Numbered from the stretch's first letter, positions 38,222 to 50,078 are shown. The stretch is DNA of 64,000 nucleotides from Kalmusia sp. IMI 367209 (GCA_027946365.1 JAPEUQ010000010.1:310001-374000); one strand, 5' to 3'. Program-made: numbers and translations. Notes: generated from the letters alone by a model not told the origin.

Positions 38222-38643
38222 CTAATGATACTGATGCGGCACTCCCGCAGGCGGCGGCCCATGACCCGGCTTCCCACCAGTTCCCTGCTCATGCCCGCCC
38301 ATCTGGTATCCTTGCTGTTGGGGCGGCGCTCCTCCGGCGATCTGTGCCTGCACGTCCGGCCGGTACTTGATGTCCTGCCAGAAATTGCAGATGTGGCAGC
38401 CGAGCTCCTTGTATGGTTTGAGGCTGAAGGGGATGATGGGGACGAAGCAGAATGTGAACCACTCCCAGCGCTTCATCGGACGGGCGGAGAAGTTGCCGCA
38501 GTTTTGGCATTGGAACGTGAGGTTTTCGGCACCGGAGAGGCGGGAAGTGAAGGCTGTGGGAGTGTTAGGGAGAGGAGGAGGAGCGAGGAATGCGGTGCTG
38601 GGGAGAACTTACTGTGCGTTCCGCACGTGAAAAAGAAGAACAT
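38222..38643 (-). CDS. Zinc-ribbon family protein (120 aa)
   Basis: Small conserved fungal zinc-ribbon protein of unknown role. Exon 1 (38643-38613) encodes MFFFFTCGTH and exon 2 (38553-38222) follows in frame (TFTSRLSGAENLTFQC). Zinc ligands are the first TCGTH cysteine and CQNCGN, then CHICNFW after a hydrophobic stretch WFTFCFVPIIPFSL. The Pro/Gly/Gln-rich tail (APPQQQGYQMGGHEQG) is disordered. The hydrophobic stretch is part of the conserved ribbon region (KRWEWFTFCFVPIIPF) and need not be a membrane segment. Length and motif order fit the zinc-ribbon 15 type family. Confidence 0.85.
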
Positions 38644-39571
38644 ATTTGTCGCGGGTTGGGTGTCTTAGCACTCGGTGTAGTCGTTTATGTATCGCACGTA
38701 TGAGGAGGAGCTTTCGCAGGTGTTTCGCGTGTGTGAGGTATGGGTATGGCGCTCTAGATAGAGCTTAAAATCGGTGGTCGCACTCAACAATCCGGTTGTA
38801 TGCAAGCTTCGTAGGTTTTGTGAAATGCGGTGGAATGGTCGTGCGATAGGACTACGTGTTCTTGTGGGTGAAGGGTGTGGTGTGGTGTGAGACAGTGTGT
38901 TGCGGCAAAGCTTGGGTAATTGTGAACGCGGAGGTCCAGTGGCGCCAAGTGGGTTGTTTCGTCATGGCCAGCTCAGCCACACTTGGCCACACGCACTGCA
39001 TGCCGCGGCACGGAGGGGCAATATGTGCTGTCTACATGTTTGCAGCATCATGCATGTAATGTTATATGTCACACATCCGATTTAGATCACCTGATACTGG
39101 TGGTTTTCGATTACCCGAAATGTATGTCGAGGTTGCCCAAGGTTAGTAGGGGACTCGCGACCGCGATTCCTTGAGTGCTCAACAAGGGTGCACTGAGCAT
39201 CTGGGCCTGGCTCTCTCGTCTATGAGATCCCTTTTGTAATATTGGCGATCTGCAAGGCGTCAGTAGGAAGGAGTGTGGCATGTATGAAGTTGTCATATGT
39301 AAAATGTCTCATTAGATATTTGCCTGCCTGTAGACACGCTTTTGGAAAAGAGACTCGTGGCAGTCATATCAAGCAGCCGTCCTTCAGCCCAGCTTATACA
39401 TTATTCCATTCCCGTCTCCAGAAGATCCCGTTTCCAGTGGTCGGTGAGTCCTGGAGGTGTAACATGCCCTACAGCCTGGGTTTGGTGTGAGTGTTATCCA
39501 GAACAATCGATTGAAGTCCAAAGCAAACGGGGAATCCAGTGTCCAGTGTGGCCAGCTGTTTACACATATGC
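38644..39571. other. Intergenic stretch, no gene seen
   Basis: 5' flank of the zinc-ribbon gene and 3' flank of the LC8 gene. No coding or RNA signal. Confidence 0.55.
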
Positions 39572-40192
39572 TTACTGAGTCTTGAAGAGCAGGATGGCGC
39601 AATGTCCAAGGTAGAAGTAGATGAAGTGCTTGGTCTCTGTACGATGTTAGACTAGACAATTGTTAAACGCCGCGTCTTGACGGACCGTGAGTCACGAAGC
39701 TACCGAAGTTCCTACCGACGATGCAATGCCACGTCGCGCCCTTGCGGCTGTCGAACTAAATGATGATTAGCACGAGAGCACACAGAAGGCACATGCCGTA
39801 GATTCACCTCCTTCTTGATGTACTGGGCGATGTCCTGGTCAAAAATTAGCGATTTAAGAACTCATGTTCGCATAATTTCCAGGTCGCACCTTTTCGATGG
39901 AAAACTGGTCCATGGCTGTTTGGGCTATGCATTGTCAACAATTTAGGCGCCCGCGTCGGGACAAGACTCATCCATACCAACTTCAATAGCCTCCTGCTGC
40001 ATCTCATCGCTCTGTCCAAGATGTGAGTAAGATGAGTAAAAGTTTGAAGCGGGAACAGTACCATGTCTGCAGACTTGATCTGAGCTGTGCACGTGTTAGC
40101 CGTCAATCTGTATTCGGGGATGCACCGCATCGGAGTAGTGTACCACCCGTACCTTCTTGCTTGATAGCAAGAGCGTCCTTCTCGCTGGCCAT
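39572..40192 (-). CDS. nudG: Dynein light chain LC8
   Basis: Cytoplasmic dynein light chain of the LC8 family (NUDG in Aspergillus, Dyn2 in yeast), a 94-residue dimerising hub that binds short linear motifs in the dynein intermediate chain and many other proteins. The gene is split into seven exons (40192-40153, 40084-40062, 40011-39978, 39915-39890, 39834-39808, 39755-39686, 39636-39572), all joined in frame by GT-AG introns. The protein reads [20 protein letters not shown] at the start, [15 protein letters not shown] in the middle, and [19 protein letters not shown] then [18 protein letters not shown] at the end, an almost invariant LC8 core. It lies head to head with mrd1, 273 bp apart. 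Confidence 0.95.
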
Positions 40193-40465
40193 GGTGAGAG
40201 CTGCGGCGGCGGCGGGGCTGAAGTGATTGGAGCTGTAGGTTGAAATGGAAAGTAGACTAGGCGAGTAGTTCGTCTAGAGCAGTTCGCGGTTGTGGAGTGT
40301 TGATGTCGCAGGGCTGCGCGCGTTTAGAACCGCGGCCTTGGCGCGGCCGAGCGCTCGCTCGCTTGGGGCCCGCTAGCTAAAATTTTTGGGAAGCCCGCCG
40401 CCCGGCACCGCTCACGCTGCATTCATTCACTCCTAGGCCACGCTTCCCCGTCCACAGCCATAGCC
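40193..40465. promoter_or_regulatory. Bidirectional promoter region of LC8 and mrd1
   Basis: Only 273 bp separate two divergent start codons, so core promoter and leaders of both housekeeping genes must lie here. It is GC-rich with no TATA box, which fits constitutive genes. Confidence 0.55.
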
Positions 40466-43221
40466 ATGGAGACGTCGCGTATGTTCGTACGCGGTCTACC
40501 GCCCAAGTTCTCTGAGGATGATGTCCGGAAACACTTCGCCAAGTTCCCTGTCACCGACGTGAAGTACTTCCCCGCCCGCCGTATTGGCTACATCGGATAC
40601 AAGACGCCAGAAGATGCCGCTCAGGCCATCAAATACTTCAACAAGTCATTCATTCGCATGTCCAAGATATTTGCCGAGCCAGCTAGGGCTGTAAGTCTGC
40701 AGAAGAAGCCCACGCACGAATATGAGCTCACCCATACCCCAGGTCTCAGACAAGGACCTTCCCAAGTCACGACGACAACAGAAACACGAGAAGAGCGGGC
40801 CGAGAAACGATGACTACATTCCCCCGTCGAAGGAGAACAACCTCAAGCGAAAGCGAGAGGACGAGGAGCAGGACCCGAAGCTGAAGGAGTTTCTCGACGT
40901 TATGCAACCGCCCTCTAAATCCAAGGTGTGGGCGAATGAGGAGGCCCAGCTTGCTTCACACGCTACTCCGGCTGTGCAACCTGTCGAAGAACAAGAAGAG
41001 ATTGTCGCTCCCCAAGGTGAGAGCGATGACGAGTACCAGGTGCTCGCCAAAAAGCCTAAGACTACCGAGCCGCAGCCGTCGCTCGAAGCGGAGCCCGCAG
41101 TAAAAACAGCATCAGACCGGCACCAGCAGAATGAAGCTCACACCGAGGAAGTGGATGAGAAGGAGGAGCTTCCCGACGCTCCTGCTGGCGAGACGGTCCC
41201 AATTTCGGATGCTGACTGGCTGCGTTCGCGGACGAACAGAGTCCTCGATCTTGTGGAGGACGATGGAGACCCACCCCCTCCCGAGGAGAATGGGGAAGAC
41301 GCAAAGATGTCAGAAGATGTCCTCGAAGCTGAAGGTGTGCAACCTGAAGCAACGATGCCAGAACAGGATCTGGAAACAGATGCTGCGCCGTCCGAAGAAG
41401 ACAAAATCCGCCAGACCGGTCGCTTGTTTCTGAGAAATCTTCACTTCGATGTCACCGAAGATGACTTACGTGGTCAATTTGTAAAGCATGGGTCGATTGA
41501 AGAGGTAGGCTGCACTTTCACTTTCCTACTACCTTTGCTATGATGAACATCCAAGATAGGGACAACTGATGCTTTGCAAATGAGGTTGACCGGGAGAGTA
41601 TTTTAGTAGATGTCTCTCTTATCTGAAACTGGCGAAATTCTTTCCGCACTCAGCTCTTCGTACACTCCAGGTACAGCTGCTGACGATTCAAAGGTTCATG
41701 TTCCAACGAAGAAGATTGACGGTAAAGGCAAGGGATTTGCCTTTGTCCAATTCGAAGACCCAGACCATGCTGTACAGGCCTTCCGCGAGAACGATGGCAA
41801 CATCTTCCAAGGAAGACTACTGCACATCATCTCTGGAAAGGCAAAAAGGAATGATGCACTCGACGAGTTTGCTATCTCCAAATTGCCGCTGAAGAAGCAG
41901 AAAGAGGTCCTCAGGAGGAAGAATGCGTCTGCAGCAACCTTCAATTGGAATTCGCTCTATCTCAACACTGATGCCGTGCTTTCTACCGTGGCCGAGCGTC
42001 TGAACATTAGCAAGGCCGAATTGTTGGACCCCACGTCCTCCGATGCCGCGGTCAAGCAAGCCCACGCCGAAACGCATATCATTCAGGAGACCAAGGGGTA
42101 CTTTGCGAATCAGGGTGTGGATCTTGAAGCGTTCAAGAGAAGCTCAAAAGGCGATCTCGCCATCCTTGTCAAAAATATCCCACACGGAGTTAAACAGGAT
42201 GAGATACGGCAGCTTTTCGAGGAACACGGCACAATTCGCAGGTTTTTAATGCCTCCGGCAGGCATGACTGCTATCGTCGAGTTCGCGAACGCGCCGCAAG
42301 CAAAATCAGCATTCATGTCGCTCTCCTACAGGAAGATGAAGGACTCCATATTATATCTCGAGAAGGCGCCAAAGGATCTTTTCAAAGAGGGCCCGATCAG
42401 TACGGCCACACAAACTGCAACTTCTGACAAGCCTGGCGCAAAGCTTTCTGCCCAGGATTTGCTCGAAGAGGAACCCCAGTCGAGCAATACTGTTACACTC
42501 CACGTGAAGAACCTTAACTTTTCGACCACGACGCAGAAGCTGTCTGAAACATTTAAACCATTGGCTGGGTTCCGTAGCGCGGTTGTTCGCACCAAGACGG
42601 ACCCGAAGCGTGGTGTGCTCTCGCTCGGTTACGGTTTCGTAGATTTCAGCAGCTCTGAGACTGCTTCTGCTGCGCTGCGAGCCATGGATGGCTTCAACCT
42701 CGAGGGACACGCTCTGAAGATCCAGGCCTCACATAGAGGAGCAGATGCTGCAGAAGAGCGACGAAAAGAGGACGCAGCGAAGAAAGCTGCTGGAACAAAG
42801 ATCCTTATCAAAAACTTGCCTTTCGAGGCTACTGTGAGTTTTTTCTACATTAGTCCATTTACGCGTTCTAACTTGGTACCAGAAAAAGGACGTTCGCGCG
42901 CTCTTTGCTCCTTACGGGTCCTTGCGCTCCGTCAGGGTGCCGAAGAAGTTTGATTCGTCTTCGCGTGGATTTGCTTTCGCCGAATTTTCAACGAAACGTG
43001 ATGCTACTAATGCGATGAATCAACTTCGTGGCACGCATCTACTGGGCAGACATCTCGTCCTCACATTTGCTGAGACTGAGGCGGATGACCCTGAGCAGGA
43101 GTTGGAGAAGATGCAACAGAAGGTTGGGTCACAGGCGAACAAAGTCGCGCTCCAACGTTTGACGTCAGGCGGACGGAAGAAGTTTAACGTTGCAGGCACC
43201 GACGATCTAGACGAAGCTTAG
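40466..43221 (+). CDS. mrd1: Mrd1, five-RRM pre-rRNA processing factor
   Basis: Nucleolar factor of the small-subunit processome (Mrd1 in yeast, RBM19 in animals) needed for early 35S pre-rRNA cleavages that yield 18S rRNA. Four exons (40466-40690, 40743-41504, 41694-42833, 42883-43221) give 821 residues. RRM1 starts at residue 5 (RMFVRGLPPKFSEDDV), then a long acidic linker. RRM2 has GRLFLRNLHFDVTEDDL and, across an intron, KGKGFAFVQF. RRM3 has LAILVKNIPHGV, RRM4 has VTLHVKNLNFSTTT and GYGFVDF, and RRM5 has TKILIKNLPFEAT and RGFAFAEF. Five RRMs with this spacing define Mrd1. The 189-nt second intron is long and its acceptor was chosen by matching RRM2. Confidence 0.94.
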
Positions 43222-44057
43222 CCAACGGCGCGTCCTGGCAAGGTTGTGTCGCGACACCAGATGGCCCCTTGGACCACCCCTTGCTGTCATGACTAAGGAC
43301 GCGAAACTTTCCAGGCTCATCCTTTGCTCTATACTTAAGACATCAGCGTCACGTACCCTTGGCACACGATCGTGAAATCTCGCTACCCGCGACAGGAGAC
43401 TGTTCTGCCTACACAGGTCTGAATCAAAGGCATGGCCACCACACCGCGTTGCTGCCTTGCTCCCTATGTCTTAGACGCGAAAGACATTTGACAACCTCGC
43501 ACGCTCGCTTCCACGCTTGTAACGTTGACTTTTATTTACAATTGCTGACATTCTTCGACCTCAGAGCATTCCCGTGCCTCATCTCCCTCGCACAGAATAC
43601 GTGAGCCAGGACGCTCCAATCATATGATCTATAGATAATCGGCAGTTGCGTATGCCCTTGCTCGCCTTGCTAATCGCAACCAATGCAGCAATGTTATCAT
43701 TCCTCCCAGTAGAAACTCGTGGGGTGTAATTATACGGTCGACAAGCGAAATGGTGCAGTCGACGCTTGACTCTCTATAGTGTGTTAGCCTAATCTCAACT
43801 CGACGTTATGTCACCACAGCGACTGAACGCTCCATCTTGATGGTGACCCACTGTGCCTTGGGGAGGCGAATCGTGCCCTCCTGACGGGCCGTCTAGACTC
43901 GCTGTATATCACCACTAGGTCTTCTCTCCTACATTGCTCGCCACCCCCATTACATTCTCTTCCTTCAGTCATTCTTTTGCTCCAACGCTCTACGTTCCTT
44001 TCCCTCAGACATTCTTAGATACCCATTCTTTTCTGCCGCAAGCATTCCCTCCCAACT
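43222..44057. other. Upstream region of the abaA-like gene
   Basis: 3' flank of mrd1 and promoter or leader of the abaA-like gene. The last 140 bp are pyrimidine-rich and hold the CATTCY cluster. A short upstream frame starts at 43934 and overlaps the main start codon in another frame. Confidence 0.5.
43953..44048 (+). promoter_or_regulatory. Five CATTCY boxes before the abaA-like gene
   Basis: CATTCT at 43953, 43970, 44010 and 44024 and CATTCC at 44043, all on the coding strand, within 105 bp of the start codon. CATTCY is the published recognition sequence of Aspergillus AbaA. The cluster may lie in the promoter or in a transcribed leader. Confidence 0.55.
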
Positions 44058-46497
44058 ATGGAACTACATCATCGTCCATGTGTACTGCCCTCGAATGCTC
44101 CAGACTTGCCAGAGCCTGATAGTTCCATACCAAGTCGTGTATTACAGGAGCGATCAGCAAACAGGAGGCACGACTATTCTGAGGGTACTTCGTCTTGGAA
44201 ACGCTCACCTTCACCCATCGAAAATGTTTACTCAGGCCGGCTAGGAGGCTACTTCACTGGCAACCATTCCTCTCAGTTCCACGGCGACAAATCGGAAACC
44301 CAGATCGAAATCGAGACTAAAAAGCTTTTGAAGTTGCTGAGGAATTGCGAGAAATATACCAAGTATCGTGATCGACAGCCCTCAACTGCGAAAGACAAAG
44401 AGCAGAGATGGCCAGATCATCTCGAGGAGGCCTTCTTCAGAGGTAAGTCTCCTTGGCAACCCTCCTACTTCGTCATCGTGCTCACATCCTCAGCGCTTGT
44501 ACGATGGCCACCCATGGGTCGCCGGAAGCAAATGCTCGATGGGCAGCTTCGCGGTAGAAATGAGTTGGTGGCAGACTCGATCCAAAAGGACACGGGCGAG
44601 CCTCGCACACGGAAGCAGGTCTCCAGTCACATCCAGGTGCTGAAGCCTATGCTTGCTGAACAACCACAGAGTAAGCATAGTAGAGATGCTTTAACGTCGG
44701 CTGTTGTTGACGAGGCTAGTTTTGGTCTACATGTCTACGGAAGATATGGGGGGCCGACGAAGCCGCCATGCTAGTTCGCATTTCGGACACCACCGACACC
44801 GGCACGCATCTCACTCCAAGTACGATTCTTCGCAGAGCAACTCAAATTTGCATCAAAGCTTCGGACAGTTGCCATCCTCACTTGCTCTAGCGAAGCTCCA
44901 ATCAGACCAGGAAGATCCTCCCTTTACAGTAGCGAACTTTGACATGTTCGTCGAAGTTGCGAAACGACATGTCCATGACTTTACCCAACTAAAGAGCAAC
45001 TCCCGACAGAGTGATCTATATGTAACAGATATTGCTTCATGGCACAAGCAATATCCCGAATTCAGATTTCACCATACGGACGATTTTGACGACCATCAGG
45101 TCATTGTCTGTGATGCTTCGATCAAGATCATGACCATGGAGCGGCCTGCCGACGCAGATCTTGCTATAACTTTCGACCTGCGCTCGCAGATTGATCTCTC
45201 CGCCTACGACTCGCTGGAATGCCGGACGCGCTTCTTCGATAATGGAAAAACCGCGGATCAACAGGAAGGAGAACGCGGCCAAGAGAGAAGAGTCAAGTAT
45301 ACGCGCACGCAGGCAGAATTCCATGCGCAACATAGTCTCATGCGCGTCAAGTTTGGTTCCAAGTTCTGGGCCCACCAGATGCAGAAGCTAGGACATGTGC
45401 TTGCGAAGGCCGCAGCGCAGGTGGAGTTGACTTCTCGCACCAGATACGAATCAATTGTCCGCAAAGAGCTCCAGCTCATGACGGCCACGCAAAGCATCTA
45501 CGGTATAAAGAACGGCGAGACAAAATGCCTTCTCACAATCTTATGGCGGTTCAGCCAAACGCGGACGAGCCACGAAGCAGGCCGCATGATCTGGCGTATC
45601 GTCACCTTCGCCCCGTGTAAAGAGAAGCGCTGGGCCAAAGAAGAGGAACTCGACCGCATCCGCAACGCAAAAGAACTCGTCCCGACACACCACACACCCT
45701 CCAACACGCTCCTCTCCATCCCAACATCAAACCCCCACTCCATCTACCCGACGCCCCTCGACTTCCCCAATCCTCGCCACGCACCCGCCCCCGCTCGATC
45801 TCGACTCGCTCACGGCCCTCGAAGGCATGCACACGGATTTCTCGCACCCCGACTCTGGCACCGCGCCCTCGCTCGCAACAGACTACTCGCAGACGCACTC
45901 GCTGCCGTCCCTCTCCCACTCGCACGACAACGGCGTCTCCGTCTCGCAGCCAAACGACTTCCCCGACGCAAACGACTTCGACTTCAACGGCGGGCACATC
46001 ACCACGCGGGCTGCCTGGAGCCCGCCATCAACCTGGGCGCGTACGAGCCGTACAACACTTCGCTCAACCCGTCGCTCAACGCACACAACACGACGCTGCC
46101 CAACCTGTCCTCCATCACGGGCCTCGTCGACGCAAGCCAGCACGGCCTGTCCGACGGCAACCCCTTCTCGGACCTGGGCATGGGCGTCAGCATGGGCGCG
46201 GCCAACTGCTACGCCACCAAGCCCAGCTGGCACCACCCGAGCCTGATCAGCCACCTCGAGAGCGCGGCCGAGGCCTTTGGCGTCGGGGAGCTGCTGGGCG
46301 GCGGCCCCGGCGGTGGCGGGCCCGGCGGCGACGACGTCGGGCATGGGGGCGTCGGCCACGGCATGATGGGGGACGCGGCGCTGTGGCGGTTTGGCGAGGA
46401 CACGGGCGTGGGCGCGGATCACAGGCGGGACAGTAAGGTGGGCGAGGGGGTCGAGTTTGGCGTGGACCGCGATGGGGCCAGGGCATGGAGGATTTAA
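44058..46497 (+). CDS. abaA: AbaA-like TEA/ATTS transcription factor, two compensating frame breaks
   Basis: Developmental regulator of the TEA/ATTS class; AbaA acts in the conidiation cascade between BrlA and WetA. Three exons (44058-44442, 44494-44670, 44720-46497). The TEA domain covers residues about 113-185 across the first intron: DKEQRWPDHLEEAFFR, ALVRWPPMGRRKQMLDG, RTRKQVSSHIQVLKPML. Before it stands QERSANRRHDYSEG..SWKRSPSPIENVYS, typical of AbaA. After the second intron it reads YMSTEDMGGRRSRH. The C-terminal part breaks frame near 45765-45795 and returns near 46000-46010. Between these points the protein-like translation (EGMHTDFSHPDSGT, HDNGVSVSQPNDFPDAND) is in another frame, while the main frame gives Arg-rich nonsense. 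Read across both breaks, about 780 residues result. Confidence 0.9.
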
Positions 46498-48170
46498 GGG
46501 CATTGTGTTATTTATTCTCTGGGGGCAAAATGTGGTTGGGACTGGGCGGCTTTTATGTGTTATGATGTTATGAGGTTATGTTTCCTCTCTTTTTTTTTCA
46601 CTTCTTGGGTGTGTCTCGGTTTTTCTTGAGATATACCTTGAAGTTAGCTAATGGTTGGGGGGCTTTGGGTGTAATAGGGCAGTGCGAAGCTGTATGTGGT
46701 TGTTAGACGTATATGCATGGAGATGACGATGATGATGGCCCATTTTCGTGCTTTTGTGCGCTTAGGGATTCTGGTGTCCCTGAACGTGACGGGCTTCTCT
46801 GAAGTTTCTCGATAACTCAGCTGACAGACGCGAGTTCGGCGACGGACAGAGATCGTATGGCTAAAGCATGTGGGCGGATCTGAATGCCCCTGATCCAGAC
46901 CTTTTCAAGCGTCACGCAGGAGGAGAGAATGGATGTGACCCCCTTGGCCAATTTCTGCACTCCCGCGGAGCCAGGCTTAGGCTTCTAGAGCGAGGTGTGG
47001 TGGGGGGGGGGAGGTTCGTGCTGCAGAAATCACAAGGGCTCATGTCTTACCGTGTGTAGTGTAGGGGTAAGGGGGGCTGCAGTCGAAGTGGGTGCGGTTG
47101 AGCGAGTATGAAGTGGTGCTGGGTTGTGTGCGGACGACTATGTTGTGAATGGAAGAAGACACTTTAGCGTAGATAGGGATTCGAGGGCGGTGGAGAGGGA
47201 TAGCGCTGGTAGAACAGGATGAGACGAGGGGTGAATTGACGGGTGGGGGAGGGCAATCGGTGGTGCATGTGAGAGATATGTGCCAGGCTGGCAGCGTACC
47301 GGTAGTCAGCTGTGGTTGAAGACTGAAAGCGCTCGTATTAAAGTGAAAACAGCTAGATGACTGCAGAGTCCTAATGCAATTTTCCGTCTCCCATCAATCC
47401 GTTTTCTATCCTCACTTTGCATGGAACCTGAGCCGCGTCTTGGAGGAAATTCTTCGCGGTCTGCCCGCGTGGCGCGTCTCAGAGCTTTGATGAAGGGATC
47501 AAACGTGGCGGAAGCCACAAGTGACATATCGTCGATGGGAAAGGGTGAGAGACGTGAGAACGCGAGGAGAAGCACGCTCGGCCTGCGTGAGTGAGGGCGG
47601 TTTGTCTTAGTCTCAGGCCGATTCTTTACCCCAGGGCGGGAAGGGACGCGGCTGTGGCGTTTCGTTTCGCGCCGCCCAGTTTGCCTGCCTGGCTTTTTTG
47701 CTGAGACGCGAGGCCTGGGCTGCAAACGTCGCGTCGCACTCGGCGTCGTCGCACGCACGCTCCAGTTGCCTTGTGAGCAGGCAAACGCGATTTGGAGAGG
47801 ACGTGTGTTTCGTTGTATGCCACGCCCGTTGATTGTTCGCAAACGCATACGAGGGATATCGCGATAGAGCTGCAGAGACAACGAAGCGTCGTCGTCACGC
47901 AGTCAGCTGCGCCGCTAACCGCAACAAGCTTCTGTGCCCCTTCCCCGCCAAACGCACGCCCCTGTCTGGCAATACCAAACGCGCATCCCTGCCATGGCTG
48001 CAGGCGACGACTTGCGGCAGTACTTAATTGCGCCTGCTCGCATGTCTGTCCCACCATGCATAGCTCCAGCTCGAGCTCCAGTCTCATCCCCTTCGACTGT
48101 GCCACAGGAAGCTGACTGGCGCGCCCAAGGACGTCCAAGAGCGAGGAGGGCGAGAGAAAGAAGAGATAGG
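46498..48170. other. Intergenic stretch, no gene seen
   Basis: 3' flank of the abaA-like gene and 5' flank of the dsRNA-binding-like gene. Open frames on the minus strand (47.3-48.2 kb) are Arg-rich and without domains. The frame of the next gene is open upward to 47934, so its start could lie earlier. Confidence 0.5.
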
Positions 48171-49548
48171 ATGGAAATCGCATCCGCCGCCCACCCCGTG
48201 CCAGCGGCGGTGCATCCCGAACCTGCTGCACCAGGCGAAGCCCAGATCCTCAGCATGGACGAGTTCATGGCCTCGCGCACCCAGACGCAATCCACGCCCG
48301 CTTCGCAGTCCGCCAAAGCCCAGCCCGCGGGGCAGCCTCGCGCCCTCGCTGCCCGCTCCTCCAAGTACACCATCGAGCTGAACGAGAAGGGCCAGGCGCT
48401 CGGCATCCCGCGGCCGGACTTTGTGTACAGCGGTGAGAGCCTGGACGGGTGGAGCGTCAAGACGGAGTTTCTGGGGCAGGAATTGGTCGTCGAAGGCCCG
48501 TGTGGGAGCAAGAAGGAGGCGAAGGAGAAGCTGAGCGAAAAGGCATTGAACTTGCTGCTTGAGCTGGAGAAAGCGGGAAAGTTTGAGACGAGACCCAGGA
48601 TGAAGAAGCAGAAAATCGAGATTGAGCCGTCGCCCGTCCGCCAGCAAGACAAGGACCCTGTCAATTATATCGGGCAGTTACTCGGTGCGTATGGCATCCT
48701 CTTGACTTTTGTTTGTATTGCCGTGTTACTAAGTTGGAGCGCATTTGCTAATATACAGCGGGTGATGGCAGAGTTCCACCGCAGCACATGCACTCCCCAA
48801 CCCACATTCACCGACTTCCAGCTCGGCACCGTCTTCTCCTGCGAACTGACCCTCGACAAGCACGACACGCCCTTCGGCTCCCGCACCACATACTTCACGT
48901 CGAAGAAGGCCGCGCGCCAGCACGCCGCCAGCTGCGCAATCGCACACTTCGAATCGCTCAACCTCTGGCCCGAATCCTCTACCAACGTAGGCGGCATCAA
49001 GAAAAAGAAGCCGCCGACGACGACCACCCCCGCAAAACCCACCCCCGAACCTACTACTCAACCTACAACAGACGACCCAGAGAAGCAAAAACAGCCGTCG
49101 TACGCATACCGCGTCGCCCGCCTCGCCCAACTCTCCTCCCTACCCCAGAGTGGCGCTTCAGCGCCCCTCCAGTCGCTCTCCGCCCCGGCTTCCCACCGTC
49201 TCGTGCACCTTCAAGGACGCCGGCCCGCTCGCCGGTCCCATCGGCGAGGTGCGTCACGTCTTCGGCCGGAAGAAGGCGAAGGAGGAGTGCGCCCGCTTGA
49301 CGCTGGACTACCTTGAGGCGCTGCAGGCGGAACGGATCGCGCGGGCGAAGGCGGTAGCGCGTGGGGAGGCGGGAGGCGTCGAATCAAGGGCAGATAGTGG
49401 GTGGGGGGATGTTGCGGAGGATGCAGTGGTAAAGGGGAAGGCTCAGAGGCCTGTTGATGAAGCGTTGGATCGTAATGGTGAGAGCGACGATGACGATGAC
49501 GACGACGACGACGACGGGTTTGTAGATGCTGTCGAGAGTGTCGAGTAG
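48171..49548 (+). CDS. dsRNA-binding-like protein, two frame breaks in the 3' part
   Basis: Protein with two or three regions resembling double-stranded RNA-binding folds; no catalytic domain seen. Start uncertain (48171 chosen, 47994 possible). Exon 1 ends at 48684 and exon 2 starts at 48772, giving NYIGQLLEFHRSTCTPQPTF. First dsRBD-like part: residues about 63-130, GSKKEAKEKLSEKALNLLLE at its end. Second: FTDFQLGTVFSCELTL...GSRTTYFTSKKAARQHAAS. The third is split over frames: PTPEWRFSAPPVALRPGF lies one frame off (about 49138-49194), and PTVSCTFKDAGPLAG...VFGRKKAKEECARL one frame further, ending in an acidic Asp run before TAG. Two missing C residues near 49125-49145 and 49190-49200 would restore one frame. 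Confidence 0.72.
49485..49515. repeat. GAT/GAC repeat coding an Asp run
   Basis: Run of GAY codons inside the 3' end of the dsRNA-binding-like gene, encoding about ten aspartates. Confidence 0.8.
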
Positions 49549-50046
49549 GCCTGACTATCTCCTCTCGTCAAGCGATGACTTCACGATTTCACGACTGGCA
49601 TTTGTGTGGGAGCTGCTTGCTGCCTTATTGCTTGCATGCACTGAGCTGAACTGCTTGCTCCACTATTAATTACATGCACTTGGCTCTGCACTGCTCTGGA
49701 TTAGACAGCCGTCTTCTACCATCTGCTTAGATAGATACCCCCAAGGACAACCCCCAAGGACTACCCCCAAAGACGAATCTCATAGACTATTCATTTGTAT
49801 ACGAAACGTATCACGTCAACTTCACCATGACCTTCTTCTATGCAATGTGCTTCGTTCGTCCCCTTGAACAACCAACCGCATCTTGTTCCACCCCGAGCGA
49901 GCTATTGATACGAGCCCCTTTACATAACCACGACGAAAGCTCAAATCACGCAAGCACACACAGCGACCTACCTTGACAAGTATGCATGCACGTATTCTCG
50001 CCTAGCAAAGGGAGATTCCGAAGAGGCAAACGGGGAAAAGCGAGGA

Positions 50047-50078
50047 GGAAGAAGAAGAAGAAGAAGAAGAAGAAGAAG

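Noticed and set aside
41610..41693. Alternative start MSLLSETGEIL inside mrd1
   Set aside because: The segment lies in the intron that must be removed to join RRM2 (SIEE to VHVPTKK); the whole-gene model with five RRMs explains it better.
47306..48231. Minus-strand frames of about 200 codons
   Set aside because: Arg/Ser-rich without domains, partly antisense to the leader of the dsRNA-binding-like gene.
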